NCBI RefSeq assembly: GCF_001623075.1
Contig: NZ_LMCF01000067.1
Span: 62,001-126,000, forward strand
Source: Pseudovibrio sp. Ad37
GTDB lineage: Bacteria > Pseudomonadota > Alphaproteobacteria > Rhizobiales > Stappiaceae
Length of the DNA: 64,000 nucleotides
Reading direction: 5' to 3'
Shown: positions 28,090 to 36,683 of the stretch, piece after piece
Position numbering within the stretch: position 1 is the stretch's first letter
Layout: each line of letters begins with the position of its first letter
The notes under the pieces: generated by a model
Seen by the model: only the letters and a program-made list of their open reading frames with translations
Databases searched by the model: none
What the model was told of the DNA's origin: nothing
Program-made: the position numbers and the translations under genes

Positions 28090-28494
28090 ATGGATAAAGC
28101 ACGCATCACACGCCTCCGGCGCATTTTGAAGGTTCAGGAACAAAAAAAGCAGATGATCAAGTACGACATCGCGGTTCTTGATAGCGAAATTCAAAGGTGC
28201 GACGAAGAGAGCGAGGAGTTGGTCAGCCACTGGGGACGTCATGAAGGGGAGTTGCGTGAAGTGATGAACCGGGCGATCTCCAGGCGTCTGGAGACCAACA
28301 ATCGAAGCAAGTCTCTGAAGGAAAAGCACAAGGGCGAGTTGCTCGGCAAGTTGCTTGATCAGAAAAGGCAGACCTCCATGACTGAAAAACATCATGGCAA
28401 AGCTCTGGTGTCTTATCACCGGACCGAAGAGAAAAAGCAGCTTCAGGAAATCGCCGAGCTACAGGCGGCGCCTAAGAAGGTCAGGCCCAGATAA
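28090..28494 (+). CDS. Short coiled-coil protein, possibly FliJ-like
   Basis: 134 residues from ATG 28090, four bases after fliR. It is almost entirely helical and highly charged (RITRLRRILKVQEQKKQMIKYDIAVLDSEIQRCDEESEEL). Size, composition and position fit FliJ, the coiled-coil stalk of the export ATPase. However, FliJ sequences diverge and fliI is not beside it, so the call is tentative. It has no signal peptide. Confidence 0.55.
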   Translation: MDKARITRLRRILKVQEQKKQMIKYDIAVLDSEIQRCDEESEELVSHWGRHEGELREVMNRAISRRLETNNRSKSLKEKHKGELLGKLLDQKRQTSMTEKHHGKALVSYHRTEEKKQLQEIAELQAAPKKVRPR

Positions 28495-28555
28495 GTCTGA
28501 GAAATTAGGGTCTTTCCAATTATATATGCCCTTCTTTTGACTAGTGGGAGTGCTC

Positions 28556-29050
28556 ATGGCCATTCAGCCTGTCAGCGATCTTGTTCTGGACGTAATAAAT
28601 CAAGCAGACCCTTTTGAGGTTAGAGCTGCCACGCGCTCTCTTAAAGCTCCCGCCGTCGTTTCAAAGGATTTGCCTGTCTCTGAGCCATCATGGGCCTCAA
28701 GCAGCTTTTCCAGGTTTATGGCGGAAGCTGACAATGCATCCGGCACGGCTCAGGCAAGAGGGCAGGAGGGTGTTGAGAGCTTAAAATCAATGGCTAACCG
28801 CTACTCCAAGAAACTTGAGACAGCTGATCTCGGTGAGAAGCTGGAAAGTGCTGTCTTGCAGACCTTCGTGAAATCCATGCTGCCAAAGGAGACTGTAAAC
28901 GTCTATGGCGGCGGGACAGCAGGCACCATGTGGAAAGGCTTGATGGCGGAGCAGCTCGCAAACCAACTCGCCAAAACAGGTTCTCTTGGTCTGGCAGAAA
29001 TGCTCCTGCCAGATACCATTCGTCCAACTCTCCCAAAGCAAGAGGCATAA
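28556..29050 (+). CDS. flgJ: Rod-binding protein, FlgJ N-terminal type
   Basis: 164 residues from ATG 28556, with GGGAG five bases upstream. The C-terminal half (KLESAVLQTFVKSMLPKETVNVYGGGTAGTMWKGLMAEQLANQLAKTGSLGLAEMLL) is the rod-binding domain. The muramidase domain of enteric FlgJ is absent, and the separate transglycosylase at 19042 probably supplies that activity. It is exported and acts as rod cap. Confidence 0.85.
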   Translation: MAIQPVSDLVLDVINQADPFEVRAATRSLKAPAVVSKDLPVSEPSWASSSFSRFMAEADNASGTAQARGQEGVESLKSMANRYSKKLETADLGEKLESAVLQTFVKSMLPKETVNVYGGGTAGTMWKGLMAEQLANQLAKTGSLGLAEMLLPDTIRPTLPKQEA

Positions 29051-29503
29051 ATGTCTGAGATGATCGACAGTGAGCACAAGGAACTGGTTTTACATGACGA
29101 AAAACCAGTGGTTCAGGATACTGGGCAGCTTGATGACACCGACGCTTACATCTTGCCGGAAGACTACATTGCTCTTTCAAAAAGTATCGGACGTGTAGAC
29201 AAGCTGCTGTCGACTGAAAATGAAGCTCTGATCGGCAAAGGCGATATTGATCTGGAAGAGAGCGCCTATCTCAAAGGCCGTGCGATGCTTGATCTTGATA
29301 TGGCGGGCAAGGCAGTTGGCCCTGAAAATTTGCCAAGCGAGATCGTTGTCCGGCTTCAGGAGCTTCAGGAAAAGCTTGCAGTTAATATGAAGCTGCTGTC
29401 GACCCAGCTCAATGCTGTCAAAGAAGTATCTGGTCTCCTGTCACAAGTGATGAAGGATCATGACTCTGATGGCACCTATGAATCTCTGGTTGGAAGCTGG
29501 TAA
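29051..29503 (+). CDS. FlgN-like export chaperone
   Basis: 150 residues, starting directly after the flgJ stop. An acidic N-terminus precedes a helical region with the FlgN-like pattern LSKSIGRVDKLLSTENEALIGKGDIDLEESAYLKGRAMLDLDM and a second helix (LQELQEKLAVNMKLLSTQLNAVKEVSGLLSQVMKD). FlgN-type proteins escort FlgK and FlgL to the export gate. The assignment rests on pattern and place. Confidence 0.6.
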   Translation: MSEMIDSEHKELVLHDEKPVVQDTGQLDDTDAYILPEDYIALSKSIGRVDKLLSTENEALIGKGDIDLEESAYLKGRAMLDLDMAGKAVGPENLPSEIVVRLQELQEKLAVNMKLLSTQLNAVKEVSGLLSQVMKDHDSDGTYESLVGSW

Positions 29504-29509
29504 AAACGT

Positions 29510-30001
29510 ATGTTGAAAGTTCTCGTAACCGGAGTTTGGATCTGTCTCGTCACCGTCGGTGCAGCCTACTTTACAGCTCTGTACAAGACCGACTTTGATC
29601 CGATGCTGCAAAAGAATGCGCATTTGGAAGGACTGGATTATCAAAGCACACCGACCATCAACGTTCCGGTGCTCGAAGATGGCAAGATCCACGGTTATAT
29701 TGTGGCGCAGTTTGTGTTCACGGTTGATAGTGAACTGCTTGCAAAGCTGGCGGTTCCACCTCATGCGTTCATCGTCGATGAAGCTTTTCGTATCATTTAC
29801 AGCAAGGCCGACAAAGAGTTTGCCCAGCTGAAAAAATCTGACCTGAAGGAGTTGACCGACGAGGTCCGTGACCGTGTCAACGAACGCTTCGCGACAGATA
29901 TCGTGCAGGACGTCCTCATTCAGGACTTTACATTCCATGTGCCTGCGAGTTTGAAGGACAAGATTGTTGAAAATGCTGCCAAACAGGCAGCGGCTTCATA
30001 A
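29510..30001 (+). CDS. FliL-like single-span membrane protein
   Basis: 163 residues. One N-terminal membrane helix (about 4-24) is followed by a periplasmic domain with the layout of FliL: NVPVLEDGKIHGYIVAQFVFTVDSELL, then ELTDEVRDRVNERFATDIVQDVLIQDFTF. The last element resembles the conserved FliL end (a helix, then a V-x-x-V-[LF]-x-x-F strand). The true fliL is at 9224, so this would be a second FliL-fold protein in one cluster. It lies six bases after the FlgN-like gene. Function is unknown. Confidence 0.65.
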   Translation: MLKVLVTGVWICLVTVGAAYFTALYKTDFDPMLQKNAHLEGLDYQSTPTINVPVLEDGKIHGYIVAQFVFTVDSELLAKLAVPPHAFIVDEAFRIIYSKADKEFAQLKKSDLKELTDEVRDRVNERFATDIVQDVLIQDFTFHVPASLKDKIVENAAKQAAAS

Positions 30002-30026
30002 TGTATCGACGACGATGATTATCTAG

Positions 30027-30362
30027 ATGAATTGCCAGTATAAAATTTTGCACCGAGCCGTTGGAGTGGTCGACGTACAGGACGAGGGGCGTGATATCAG
30101 AGCCAACGCTGTGGTCGTCATGCGCCCTGGAGCTGCCCCTCCCTCCTACGAGATCCTTTACGCTCCTATTAAGCTCTCTCAGATGTCTGCGGGGATGGTT
30201 ACAGGAATGACACCTCACGGTGAGGTGCGTTTGCGGCTCTCAGGCATTTACGGTGCAAAGCGACCGGTAATTCAAACAGATCAACCATACTTGGTTCTGC
30301 TCGGGGCAAGCGGGCGTAACGCCCGGATAGATACCTTTAAAATGCCAAAAACTGAGCAATAA
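30027..30362 (+). CDS. Uncharacterised protein ending the flagellar cluster
   Basis: 111 residues with an in-frame stop directly before the ATG. The ribosome site is poor. It looks soluble and beta-rich (AVGVVDVQDEGRDIRANAVVVMR, GEVRLRLSGIYG). No family is recognised. It is 25 bases from the preceding flagellar gene and runs up to the cluster terminator. An association with an adaptation or stress regulator of motility cannot be excluded or supported from sequence. Confidence 0.55.
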   Translation: MNCQYKILHRAVGVVDVQDEGRDIRANAVVVMRPGAAPPSYEILYAPIKLSQMSAGMVTGMTPHGEVRLRLSGIYGAKRPVIQTDQPYLVLLGASGRNARIDTFKMPKTEQ

Positions 30363-30390
30363 AAAAGCGGAGCACAGGCTCCGCTTTTTG
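30361..30390. terminator. Bidirectional terminator at the end of the flagellar cluster
   Basis: The stem GCGGAGC/GCTCCGC (30367-30373, 30378-30384), loop ACAG, has an A6 run before it and a T5 run after it. It can stop the plus-strand flagellar transcript and the minus-strand GntR gene transcript alike. Confidence 0.88.
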
Positions 30391-30413
30391 CTTATTGATT
30401 GAGATCTCTGAAC

Positions 30414-31094
30414 CTAGGCATTGTCGCCAGTCTTTTCAGCTTGCTTGACTGCAAAGTTGGTCAGATGGTCCATCATCTCGACAGCTGCCGCTTCTGCCTT
30501 CTCTGCATCGTTGTTTGCCAAAGCTTCAGCAAGCTTATGATGGCGAATAGCAGAATCTTCGAGTTTCTCAGCACCGCGGAAAGCACTCCAGGCCCGGCGG
30601 CTCATAGTCTGTAGCGGAGCCACAGCGCGAGCTGTAAACGGGTTCCGAGAGACGGCACAGAGCACTTCATCAAAAACCTTATCTGCACGCAGGTAGCCCT
30701 TCACATCGCCTGCACGGGCCTGCGCAAGGATTTCTTCAGCACACTGGTGCAGAGCTTCGCGCTCTTCTGCGGTCGCACGCTTCACGGCGGAAGCGACGAG
30801 GAGCTGCTCCAAAGGCTTTCTGGTTTCCAGAACCAGAACGTACTCGGAAGTCTCAATCTCAGAAACAAACAGGCCTTTGCGCGGGCGAATAACGATCAGC
30901 CCCTCGGTTGAAAGGCGTTTGATGGCCTCGCGCACTGGAGTCCGGCCGATGCCGGTCCGTTCGCAAAGGTCACCTTCAGTCAGCGCCATGCCAGGCGCAA
31001 GGTCAAGGTTGACGATCAGCTCTTCAATCAGACGATAAGCTTTATCGGCAAGGCTCTCCTTTTTATGGGTCGCCAGTATCTGCTCAATAGCCAT
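30414..31094 (-). CDS. GntR-family transcriptional regulator (FCD/FadR type)
   Basis: 226 residues. An N-terminal winged helix-turn-helix (ADKAYRLIEELIVNLDLAPGMALTEGDLCERTGIGRTPVREAIKRLSTEGLIVIRPRKG) is joined to a C-terminal all-helical FCD ligand-binding domain with the metal-binding-type His pattern (DKVFDEVL, HHKLAEAL). The effector cannot be read from sequence. It converges on the flagellar cluster, with a shared terminator. Nothing links it to a particular catabolic operon here. Confidence 0.88.
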   Translation of the reverse strand: MAIEQILATHKKESLADKAYRLIEELIVNLDLAPGMALTEGDLCERTGIGRTPVREAIKRLSTEGLIVIRPRKGLFVSEIETSEYVLVLETRKPLEQLLVASAVKRATAEEREALHQCAEEILAQARAGDVKGYLRADKVFDEVLCAVSRNPFTARAVAPLQTMSRRAWSAFRGAEKLEDSAIRHHKLAEALANNDAEKAEAAAVEMMDHLTNFAVKQAEKTGDNA

Positions 31095-31221
31095 TGGGTT
31101 TCTTTCTCATCCAGGCTTTTTTGTTCTCAGGTGCTGTTCAAAAAAGGACAGCAGTGGCAGCCCTTATAGGCGGCGGAACAGAAAATTGTATTGTTCACTC
31201 TCGTAACGTTGAGTGATCCAC

Positions 31222-31254
31222 GAAAAAAGGGCCTGCGTTCAAGCACAGCAGACC
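31222..31254 (-). terminator. Terminator after slyX
   Basis: Read on the minus strand, a GGTCTGC/GCAGGCC stem (one G-U pair) is followed by CTTTTTTC. It lies about 100 bases after the slyX stop and would insulate the GntR gene. Confidence 0.75.
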
Positions 31255-31357
31255 TGTCATCTCTTAATATCAGGTTTCCCCTTACCTGAGTATACCTATC
31301 TTTGCTGATGTTCAGCAGGAAAATAGTTTCCTCTTAGTATAGGAAAAGCCTGTTTGC

Positions 31358-31570
31358 TCAGTAATGTGGAGGTTTCTGGTTCGCAGGTGTTTGTTCAACC
31401 AGATCCTGAATATCAAGCAGGTGGTCCTTCATCTGTCCCATTGCTGAGACGAGTCGGTCAAGAACCTGTGCCTGATTGGAGACCACATCATTGAGTGTTT
31501 CGATCGTTTCGTTCTGGTGTGCGATATGCATTTCCAGTTCGTCGACCCGTTCCTCAAGACTCTTACTCAT
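31358..31570 (-). CDS. slyX: SlyX family protein
   Basis: 70 residues. A single heptad coiled coil (LEERVDELEMHIAHQNETIETLNDVVSNQAQVLDRLVSAM) ends in the family tail QKPPHY. SlyX is a small cytoplasmic protein of unknown function, widespread in proteobacteria. It stands alone with its own terminator. Confidence 0.9.
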   Translation of the reverse strand: MSKSLEERVDELEMHIAHQNETIETLNDVVSNQAQVLDRLVSAMGQMKDHLLDIQDLVEQTPANQKPPHY

Positions 31571-32022
31571 AACTTATCCTAGAGCGTATCTCCTTGAAGA
31601 GCCAATCGGTTCGCGAAAGAGGATACGCATACAAATAACTGAAATGACCTAAGCCAAAGGCAAGTTGCTTCAGTAGGCGTCGTAGGGGCAGGGGTCTTCC
31701 AAAACCTCAAACTTGTCAAGTCTGGGGAATGCGGCAGCGCAATAAAAATTCAAAAACACGCAGGATACGGATGTTCTATGGCATCTCTTGTGGGTTTATC
31801 CCGTTCTTTTTTATAAGGCGCTATCGATATCTCGCAATATTACCTGTCTGGCTAATTGCAATTTGTGTTGATTTCTGATGGTTATCCTATAGGTAAAGAT
31901 TAGGAAGAAATCGAGAAGTCGTAAACGCAATGACAATTTGGTGATATAGTGTCGCCGTTATGGTAATGCTTTACGGCGACGTTAGGTAACGTCAATCTAG
32001 TTCTTCAATGTTAGGGGGATGC
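31571..32022. other. Intergenic stretch with a palindromic repeat and regulatory dyads
   Basis: 450 bases without a gene. At 31584-31628 a GCGTATC/GATACGC inverted repeat encloses sequence of the small palindromic repeat kind dispersed in rhizobial genomes. At 31951-31980, eight-base arms GTCGCCGT/ACGGCGAC are seen. At 31978-31993 there is the near-continuous palindrome GACGTTA-GG-TAACGTC. The latter two lie just before the MerR-type gene and are candidate operators. Nothing else was recognised. Confidence 0.5.
31978..31993 (+). promoter_or_regulatory. Palindrome upstream of the MerR-type gene, candidate operator
   Basis: A perfect seven-base dyad (GACGTTA / TAACGTC) with a two-base centre sits about 30 bases before the start codon. 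MerR regulators usually bind a dyad in a promoter with a long spacer and often control their own gene. That this is such a site is inference. Confidence 0.4.
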
Positions 32023-32466
32023 ATGTCTGAGAGAAGAGAAGAAACGCTGAACCCTCTCGCGGAAGCGGAAAAAGAAACGGGTCACGCTGATCAGGAACTT
32101 TTTGGAATTGGCGATCTGGCTGAAGAGTTTGAGATCTCTACCCGATCCATCCGGTTTTATGAGAGTAAAGGTCTGATCTCACCTCAGCGCGTCAATGGTG
32201 TGCGTATCTATAATCGCAAAGACAGAGCGCGCCTGGCGTTGATCCTGCGCGGTAAAGCGATTGGTTCCTCTCTCTCCGAGATCAAACACTTCCTGGACCT
32301 TTATGGTCAGCACGGGGAAGGGCACCGCCAGCAGCTTGAGTACCTTGGGTCTCGAACCGGGGAAGTGCTGAAAGAGCTGAGCGCAAGAAAAGAAGCGCTG
32401 GAAGTCACGATCTCCGAAATCCAGTCCATACATGACGAATGTATGGCTAAGCTTTCTGAAGAATAA
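32023..32466 (+). CDS. MerR-family transcriptional regulator
   Basis: 147 residues from ATG 32023, with AGGGGG upstream. A hydrophilic N-terminal extension of ~28 residues precedes the MerR helix-turn-helix (GIGDLAEEFEISTRSIRFYESKGLISPQRVNGVRIYNRKDRARLALILRGKAIG). A C-terminal dimerisation helix follows (LKELSARKEALEVTISEIQSIHDECMAKL). No metal-binding cysteines are positioned as in MerR or CueR. It resembles the alphaproteobacterial regulators placed near acyl-CoA or amino-acid catabolism genes (LiuR-like), but those genes are not adjacent. Confidence 0.85.
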   Translation: MSERREETLNPLAEAEKETGHADQELFGIGDLAEEFEISTRSIRFYESKGLISPQRVNGVRIYNRKDRARLALILRGKAIGSSLSEIKHFLDLYGQHGEGHRQQLEYLGSRTGEVLKELSARKEALEVTISEIQSIHDECMAKLSEE

Positions 32467-33038
32467 AAACACTCCAAAACCAGCTGGATAACAGGCTTGT
32501 GTGACACGCAAAACGCGTATCTGCAGGCCTGAACTCGTATAAGCTCCTGATAGTATTGTGTAAAAACTGTTTAAATAATCAAGTTCGATTCTAAAGTATA
32601 ATTACGACACCGCGAATATGTGGTAAGAATACCTATGTAATTTCAGGTAAGTAAGAAGGAATAAAACAACCTGAGGATGCTGTTCTAGGTAGTCATACCG
32701 ATTAGACAGTGCTTCTGAAATTTTTAATTATTTCCGAAGTCAGAAACGAAACTTAATGTTCTAAAATCGACCATCGAAGAATTAATCGCATATGATTGTG
32801 CGATGTCGTTGATTTGGTTTGTGCTATGAGTGGGTAATCTCGTCGCGGAATTACGTGTAAGCCGAAATCGAAAAACCTGAAGAATGTATCTCGCAGCGAA
32901 ACTGCGTCATACATCTTTATGTGGAGAAGACGGCCTTCCATCCTTCCGTTGCCGAATAATCTCTCAAAGCCAAAATTCCTGAATAAACTGCAGCAATAAG
33001 CAGTGTTGAAGAACAACTGGAACAAGCAATAAAACGGA
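32467..33038. other. Leader region of the dpp operon
   Basis: 570 AT-rich bases with no credible gene. One clear structure is a hairpin at 32884-32914: outer arms ATGTAT/ATACAT, a symmetric CT/TC internal loop, inner arms CGCAG/CTGCG and loop CGAAA. It lies about 125 bases before dppA and is probably in its 5' untranslated RNA. The promoter could not be assigned. Confidence 0.45.
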
Positions 33039-34640
33039 ATGAGAATACCAATGTCCTTGAAAAAAAACCTCTTGCTTGGTGGTAGCCTGTTCGCAGCAGC
33101 GGTTGTGGCTGGCCCTGTAATGGCAAAAACTCTCGTGTACTGTTCTGAAGGGTCTCCGGAAGGCTTTACACCGTCTCTGTACACCGCAGGCACCACATTT
33201 GATGCAAGCTCGCGTCAGATCTACAACAAGCTGGTGGAGTTCAAGCCTGGCACAACCGAAGTTGCTCCGGCACTGGCTGAAAGCTGGGAAGTTTCTGAGG
33301 ATGGCAAGGAATACACCTTCCACCTTCGCAAGGGTGTAAAATTCCACGACACAAAGTGGTTCACACCAACCCGTGATTTCAATGCCGATGACGTGATCTT
33401 CTCATTCGACCGTCAGGGCAACAAAGAAAACCCATATCATAACGTGTCTGGCGGTACCTACGAGTACTTCAACGCCATGGACATGCCTGACCTGATCGAC
33501 AGCATTGAAAAGATTGATGACTACACCGTCAAATTCAAGCTGACCCGTCCAGAAGCTCCGATGATTGCGAACCTGGCAATGGACTTCGCATCCATTCAGT
33601 CAGCAGAATACGCAGACGCAATGGTGAACAGCAAGGACACCTTTGATCAGAAGCCAGTTGGTACCGGTCCTTTCCAGCTCGTTGGCTACCAGAAAGACGC
33701 TCTGATCCGCTATAAAGCAAACCCTGATTACTGGAATGGCAAAGCGCCACTCGACAATCTGGTCTTTGCAATCACACCAGATGCATCTGTGCGCTATCAG
33801 AAGCTCACTGCAGGTGAATGTCAGGTTATGGCATATCCAAACCCGGCTGACCTGGATGCAATGTCCAAAGATCCAAACATCACCCTTCTGCAGCAAGAAG
33901 GTTTGAATGTTGGCTACATGGCATACAACACCCAGCAGGCACCGTTTGATAATCCAAAAGTGCGTAAAGCGCTGAACATGGCTATCAACAAGCAGGCAAT
34001 TCTGGACGCAGTATTCCAGGGCGTCGGCCAGATCGCGAAAAACCCGATCCCGCCAACAATGTGGTCCTACAACAACGAAATTGTTGATGACCCATATGAT
34101 CCGGCAGCAGCAAAAGCGGCTTTGGAAGCGGAAGGCGTCAAAGATCTGACAATGAAGATCTGGGCGATGCCTGTACAGCGTCCATACAACCCGAATGCGC
34201 GTCGTATGGCTGAAATCCTTCAGGCTGACTTTGCGAAAATCGGTGTTAAAGTTGAGATAGTCAGCTACGAGTGGGGTGAGTATCTTAAACGTTCTTCTGA
34301 CATCAATCGTGACGGCGCAGTTCTGCTCGGTTGGACTGGTGATAATGGTGACCCGGATAACTTCCTTGCAGTGCTGATGTCTTGCGATGCAGTGGGTGGT
34401 TCCAACCGTGCGCAGTGGTGTAATGATGAATTTAATGATCTTGTTGTACAAGCGAAACAGGTATCTGACGTAGATGAACGCACAAGACTTTATGAGGAAG
34501 CTCAGGTAGTATTCAAACGTGAGGCGCCTTGGGCAACTATTGCGCACTCCCTTGTCTCTGAGCCGATCAGTGTTCGTGTTGAAAACTACAAGATTGATCC
34601 GTTTGGTGGCCATTACTTCTATGGCGTAGATCTGAAGTAG
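33039..34640 (+). CDS. dppA: Dipeptide ABC transporter substrate-binding protein DppA (copy 1)
   Basis: 533 residues from ATG 33039. ATG 33051, preceded by GGAATGAG, is equally likely. A signal peptide ends at VMAKT (about residue 29). The mature start TLVYCSEGSPEGFTPSLYTAGTTFD is nearly that of E. coli DppA, as are RPEAPMIANLAMDFASI, GTGPFQL, TPDASVRYQKL, WAMPVQRPYNPNARRMAE and LGWTGDNGDPDNF. It captures dipeptides in the periplasm for DppBCDF. It is the first gene of the operon and is followed by a terminator. A second copy lies at 38776. Confidence 0.95.
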   Translation: MRIPMSLKKNLLLGGSLFAAAVVAGPVMAKTLVYCSEGSPEGFTPSLYTAGTTFDASSRQIYNKLVEFKPGTTEVAPALAESWEVSEDGKEYTFHLRKGVKFHDTKWFTPTRDFNADDVIFSFDRQGNKENPYHNVSGGTYEYFNAMDMPDLIDSIEKIDDYTVKFKLTRPEAPMIANLAMDFASIQSAEYADAMVNSKDTFDQKPVGTGPFQLVGYQKDALIRYKANPDYWNGKAPLDNLVFAITPDASVRYQKLTAGECQVMAYPNPADLDAMSKDPNITLLQQEGLNVGYMAYNTQQAPFDNPKVRKALNMAINKQAILDAVFQGVGQIAKNPIPPTMWSYNNEIVDDPYDPAAAKAALEAEGVKDLTMKIWAMPVQRPYNPNARRMAEILQADFAKIGVKVEIVSYEWGEYLKRSSDINRDGAVLLGWTGDNGDPDNFLAVLMSCDAVGGSNRAQWCNDEFNDLVVQAKQVSDVDERTRLYEEAQVVFKREAPWATIAHSLVSEPISVRVENYKIDPFGGHYFYGVDLK

Positions 34641-34664
34641 AAATAATTTTCCGCTGGACAATTT

Positions 34665-34699
34665 GTATCCCGGCGATGTATTCGCCGGGATACTTTTTT
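34665..34699 (+). terminator. Internal terminator between dppA and dppB
   Basis: A perfect twelve-base inverted repeat (arms 34665-34676 and 34682-34693) is followed by a T6 run. Because dppB starts only 70 bases further on without an obvious new promoter, partial readthrough would give more binding protein than permease. Confidence 0.88.
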
Positions 34700-34767
34700 G
34701 GAAAAGTCTTCCATACCGCAAGTGGTGGCTTGCGGATAAACAATCCTCTGATTGGTGTGACTGAAGT

Positions 34768-35778
34768 ATGCTTCGTCTCATATTAAAAAAACTGGGTTTG
34801 CTCATCCCGACCTTTATCGGGGTTACCTTGACCTCGTTCTTCTTCATTCGCCTGCTGCCAGGCGATCCAATTCTGCTTTTGGCTGGCGAACGCGGTGTAA
34901 GCCCTGAGCGCTATCAAGAACTTATGGTGCAGTTCGGCTACAATGAACCGATCTGGCAACAGTATTTCACTTACTTGGGCAATTTGGTTCAAGGGGATCT
35001 TGGCGTATCTATTGTCACAAAACAGCCTGTTCTTCAGGAGTTTATGACGCTCTTCCCGGCAACGGTAGAGCTTGGCCTCTGTGCAATTCTGTTTGCAATC
35101 GTCGTGGGGCTGCCTGCTGGTATTATCGCAGCTGTAAAGCGCGGTAAGGCACTGGACCACACTGTTATGACAACAGCGTTGGCCGGTTATTCCATGCCAA
35201 TCTTCTGGTGGGGCCTGCTGCTGATCATCTTCTTCTCCGGCATTTTGGGGTGGACACCTGTTTCAGGTCGTATCTCTCTGTTGTACTGGATTGAGCCTGT
35301 TACAGGCTTCATGTTGATCGACACATTGCTCTCAGATGAGCCAGGTGCATTCACCTCGGCTGTAAGCCATCTGATTCTCCCAACCATTGTTCTGGGCACT
35401 ATTCCACTGGCAGTTATTGCGCGTCAGACGCGCTCTGCCATGTTGGAAGTTCTGGATGAAGATTATGTGCGTACTGCACGTGCAAAAGGTCTCTCCAACT
35501 TCCGTGTGGTCGGCATTCATGCTCTGCGTAATGCGCTCATTCCGGTCATCACCATTATTGGTTTGCAGATCGGCGTGCTGTTTGGCGGCGCAATCCTGAC
35601 TGAGAGCATCTTCTCCTGGCCGGGAATCGGCAAATGGATGGTTGATAGTATTTTCCGTCGTGACTACCCGGTTGTGCAGGGCGGTCTTTTGATGATTGCT
35701 GCAATCGTCATGATCGTGAACCTGATTGTAGACCTGATGTACGGTCTGGTTAATCCGAAAATTCGGCATACGGAGTAA
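34768..35778 (+). CDS. dppB: Dipeptide ABC transporter permease DppB
   Basis: 336 residues with six membrane segments. It has the N-terminal block LGLLIPTFIGVTLTSFFFIRLLPGDPI and the EAA loop (RTARAKGLSNFRVVGIHALRNALIPVITIIGLQ) that contacts the ATPases. It forms the inner-membrane channel with DppC. dppC follows three bases later. Confidence 0.95.
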   Translation: MLRLILKKLGLLIPTFIGVTLTSFFFIRLLPGDPILLLAGERGVSPERYQELMVQFGYNEPIWQQYFTYLGNLVQGDLGVSIVTKQPVLQEFMTLFPATVELGLCAILFAIVVGLPAGIIAAVKRGKALDHTVMTTALAGYSMPIFWWGLLLIIFFSGILGWTPVSGRISLLYWIEPVTGFMLIDTLLSDEPGAFTSAVSHLILPTIVLGTIPLAVIARQTRSAMLEVLDEDYVRTARAKGLSNFRVVGIHALRNALIPVITIIGLQIGVLFGGAILTESIFSWPGIGKWMVDSIFRRDYPVVQGGLLMIAAIVMIVNLIVDLMYGLVNPKIRHTE

Positions 35779-35781
35779 ATC

Positions 35782-36681
35782 ATGGCTGACGTGACACAAA
35801 ATTCCGGACCGGATACCCGGTTTGAACTTATCGTCAATTTCTGGAGACATTTCCGCACCAACAAAGGGGCTGTTGCGGGTCTGATCTTCTTCCTGACGCT
35901 TGTTGTTATTGCTCTGGGGGCAAGTGTTTTTGCACCTCACTCACCAATCGAACAGTACCGTGATGCACTGCTTCTGCCACCTGCGTGGCAGGAAGGTGGA
36001 AGCTGGTCTTACGTTCTTGGCACAGACGCTGTGGGTCGTGACCTGCTGTCTCGCCTGATTTACGGCAGCCAGTTCTCGCTCTTCATTGGTGTGGTGGTTG
36101 TATCTGTTGCGCTTGTTGTTGGTGTGTGTCTCGGTCTGGTGGCCGGTACGTTTGGTGGTTGGGTTGATACCATCATCATGCGTATCATGGACATCATTCT
36201 GGCATTCCCGTCCTTGCTGTTGGCTTTGGTGCTTGTTGCTATTCTCGGCCCATCGCTCCTTAATGCGATGATCGCGATTGCGATTGTGCAGCAGCCATAC
36301 TATGTGCGTCTCACCCGAGCATCAGTGATGTCCGAAATGAGCCGTGAGTATGTGATGGCCGCGCGTGTTTCCGGTGTTGGTACTCTGCGTCTGATGTTTG
36401 TGACTGTGCTGCCAAACTGTATGGCTCCACTCATCGTGCAGGCAGCGCTCTCATTCTCCACCGCGATCCTTGATGCAGCGGCTCTGGGCTTCCTCGGTAT
36501 GGGTGCTCAGCCACCTCAACCCGAATGGGGCACGATGCTTGCTGAATCCCGCGAGTTCATCCTGCGTGCGCCGTGGGTTGTCACCTTCCCAGGTATTGCG
36601 ATTTTAACCACAGTGCTGGCGATCAACTTGATCGGTGATGGTCTGCGTGACGCCCTCGATCCTAAGCTGAAGAGGAGCTGA
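35782..36681 (+). CDS. dppC: Dipeptide ABC transporter permease DppC
   Basis: 299 residues, with N-terminal cytoplasmic helices and about six membrane segments. It carries the signatures LGTDAVGRDLLSRLIYGSQFSLFIG and the EAA loop (YVMAARVSGVGTLRLMFVTVLPNCMAPLIVQ). It pairs with DppB. The spacing to dppD is two bases. Confidence 0.95.
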   Translation: MADVTQNSGPDTRFELIVNFWRHFRTNKGAVAGLIFFLTLVVIALGASVFAPHSPIEQYRDALLLPPAWQEGGSWSYVLGTDAVGRDLLSRLIYGSQFSLFIGVVVVSVALVVGVCLGLVAGTFGGWVDTIIMRIMDIILAFPSLLLALVLVAILGPSLLNAMIAIAIVQQPYYVRLTRASVMSEMSREYVMAARVSGVGTLRLMFVTVLPNCMAPLIVQAALSFSTAILDAAALGFLGMGAQPPQPEWGTMLAESREFILRAPWVVTFPGIAILTTVLAINLIGDGLRDALDPKLKRS

Positions 36682-36683
36682 CG

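Noticed and set aside
32753-33347. Minus-strand frames upstream of and across the start of dppA
   Set aside because: They span the dpp leader and the start of dppA, have no ribosome site and contain no recognisable domain.
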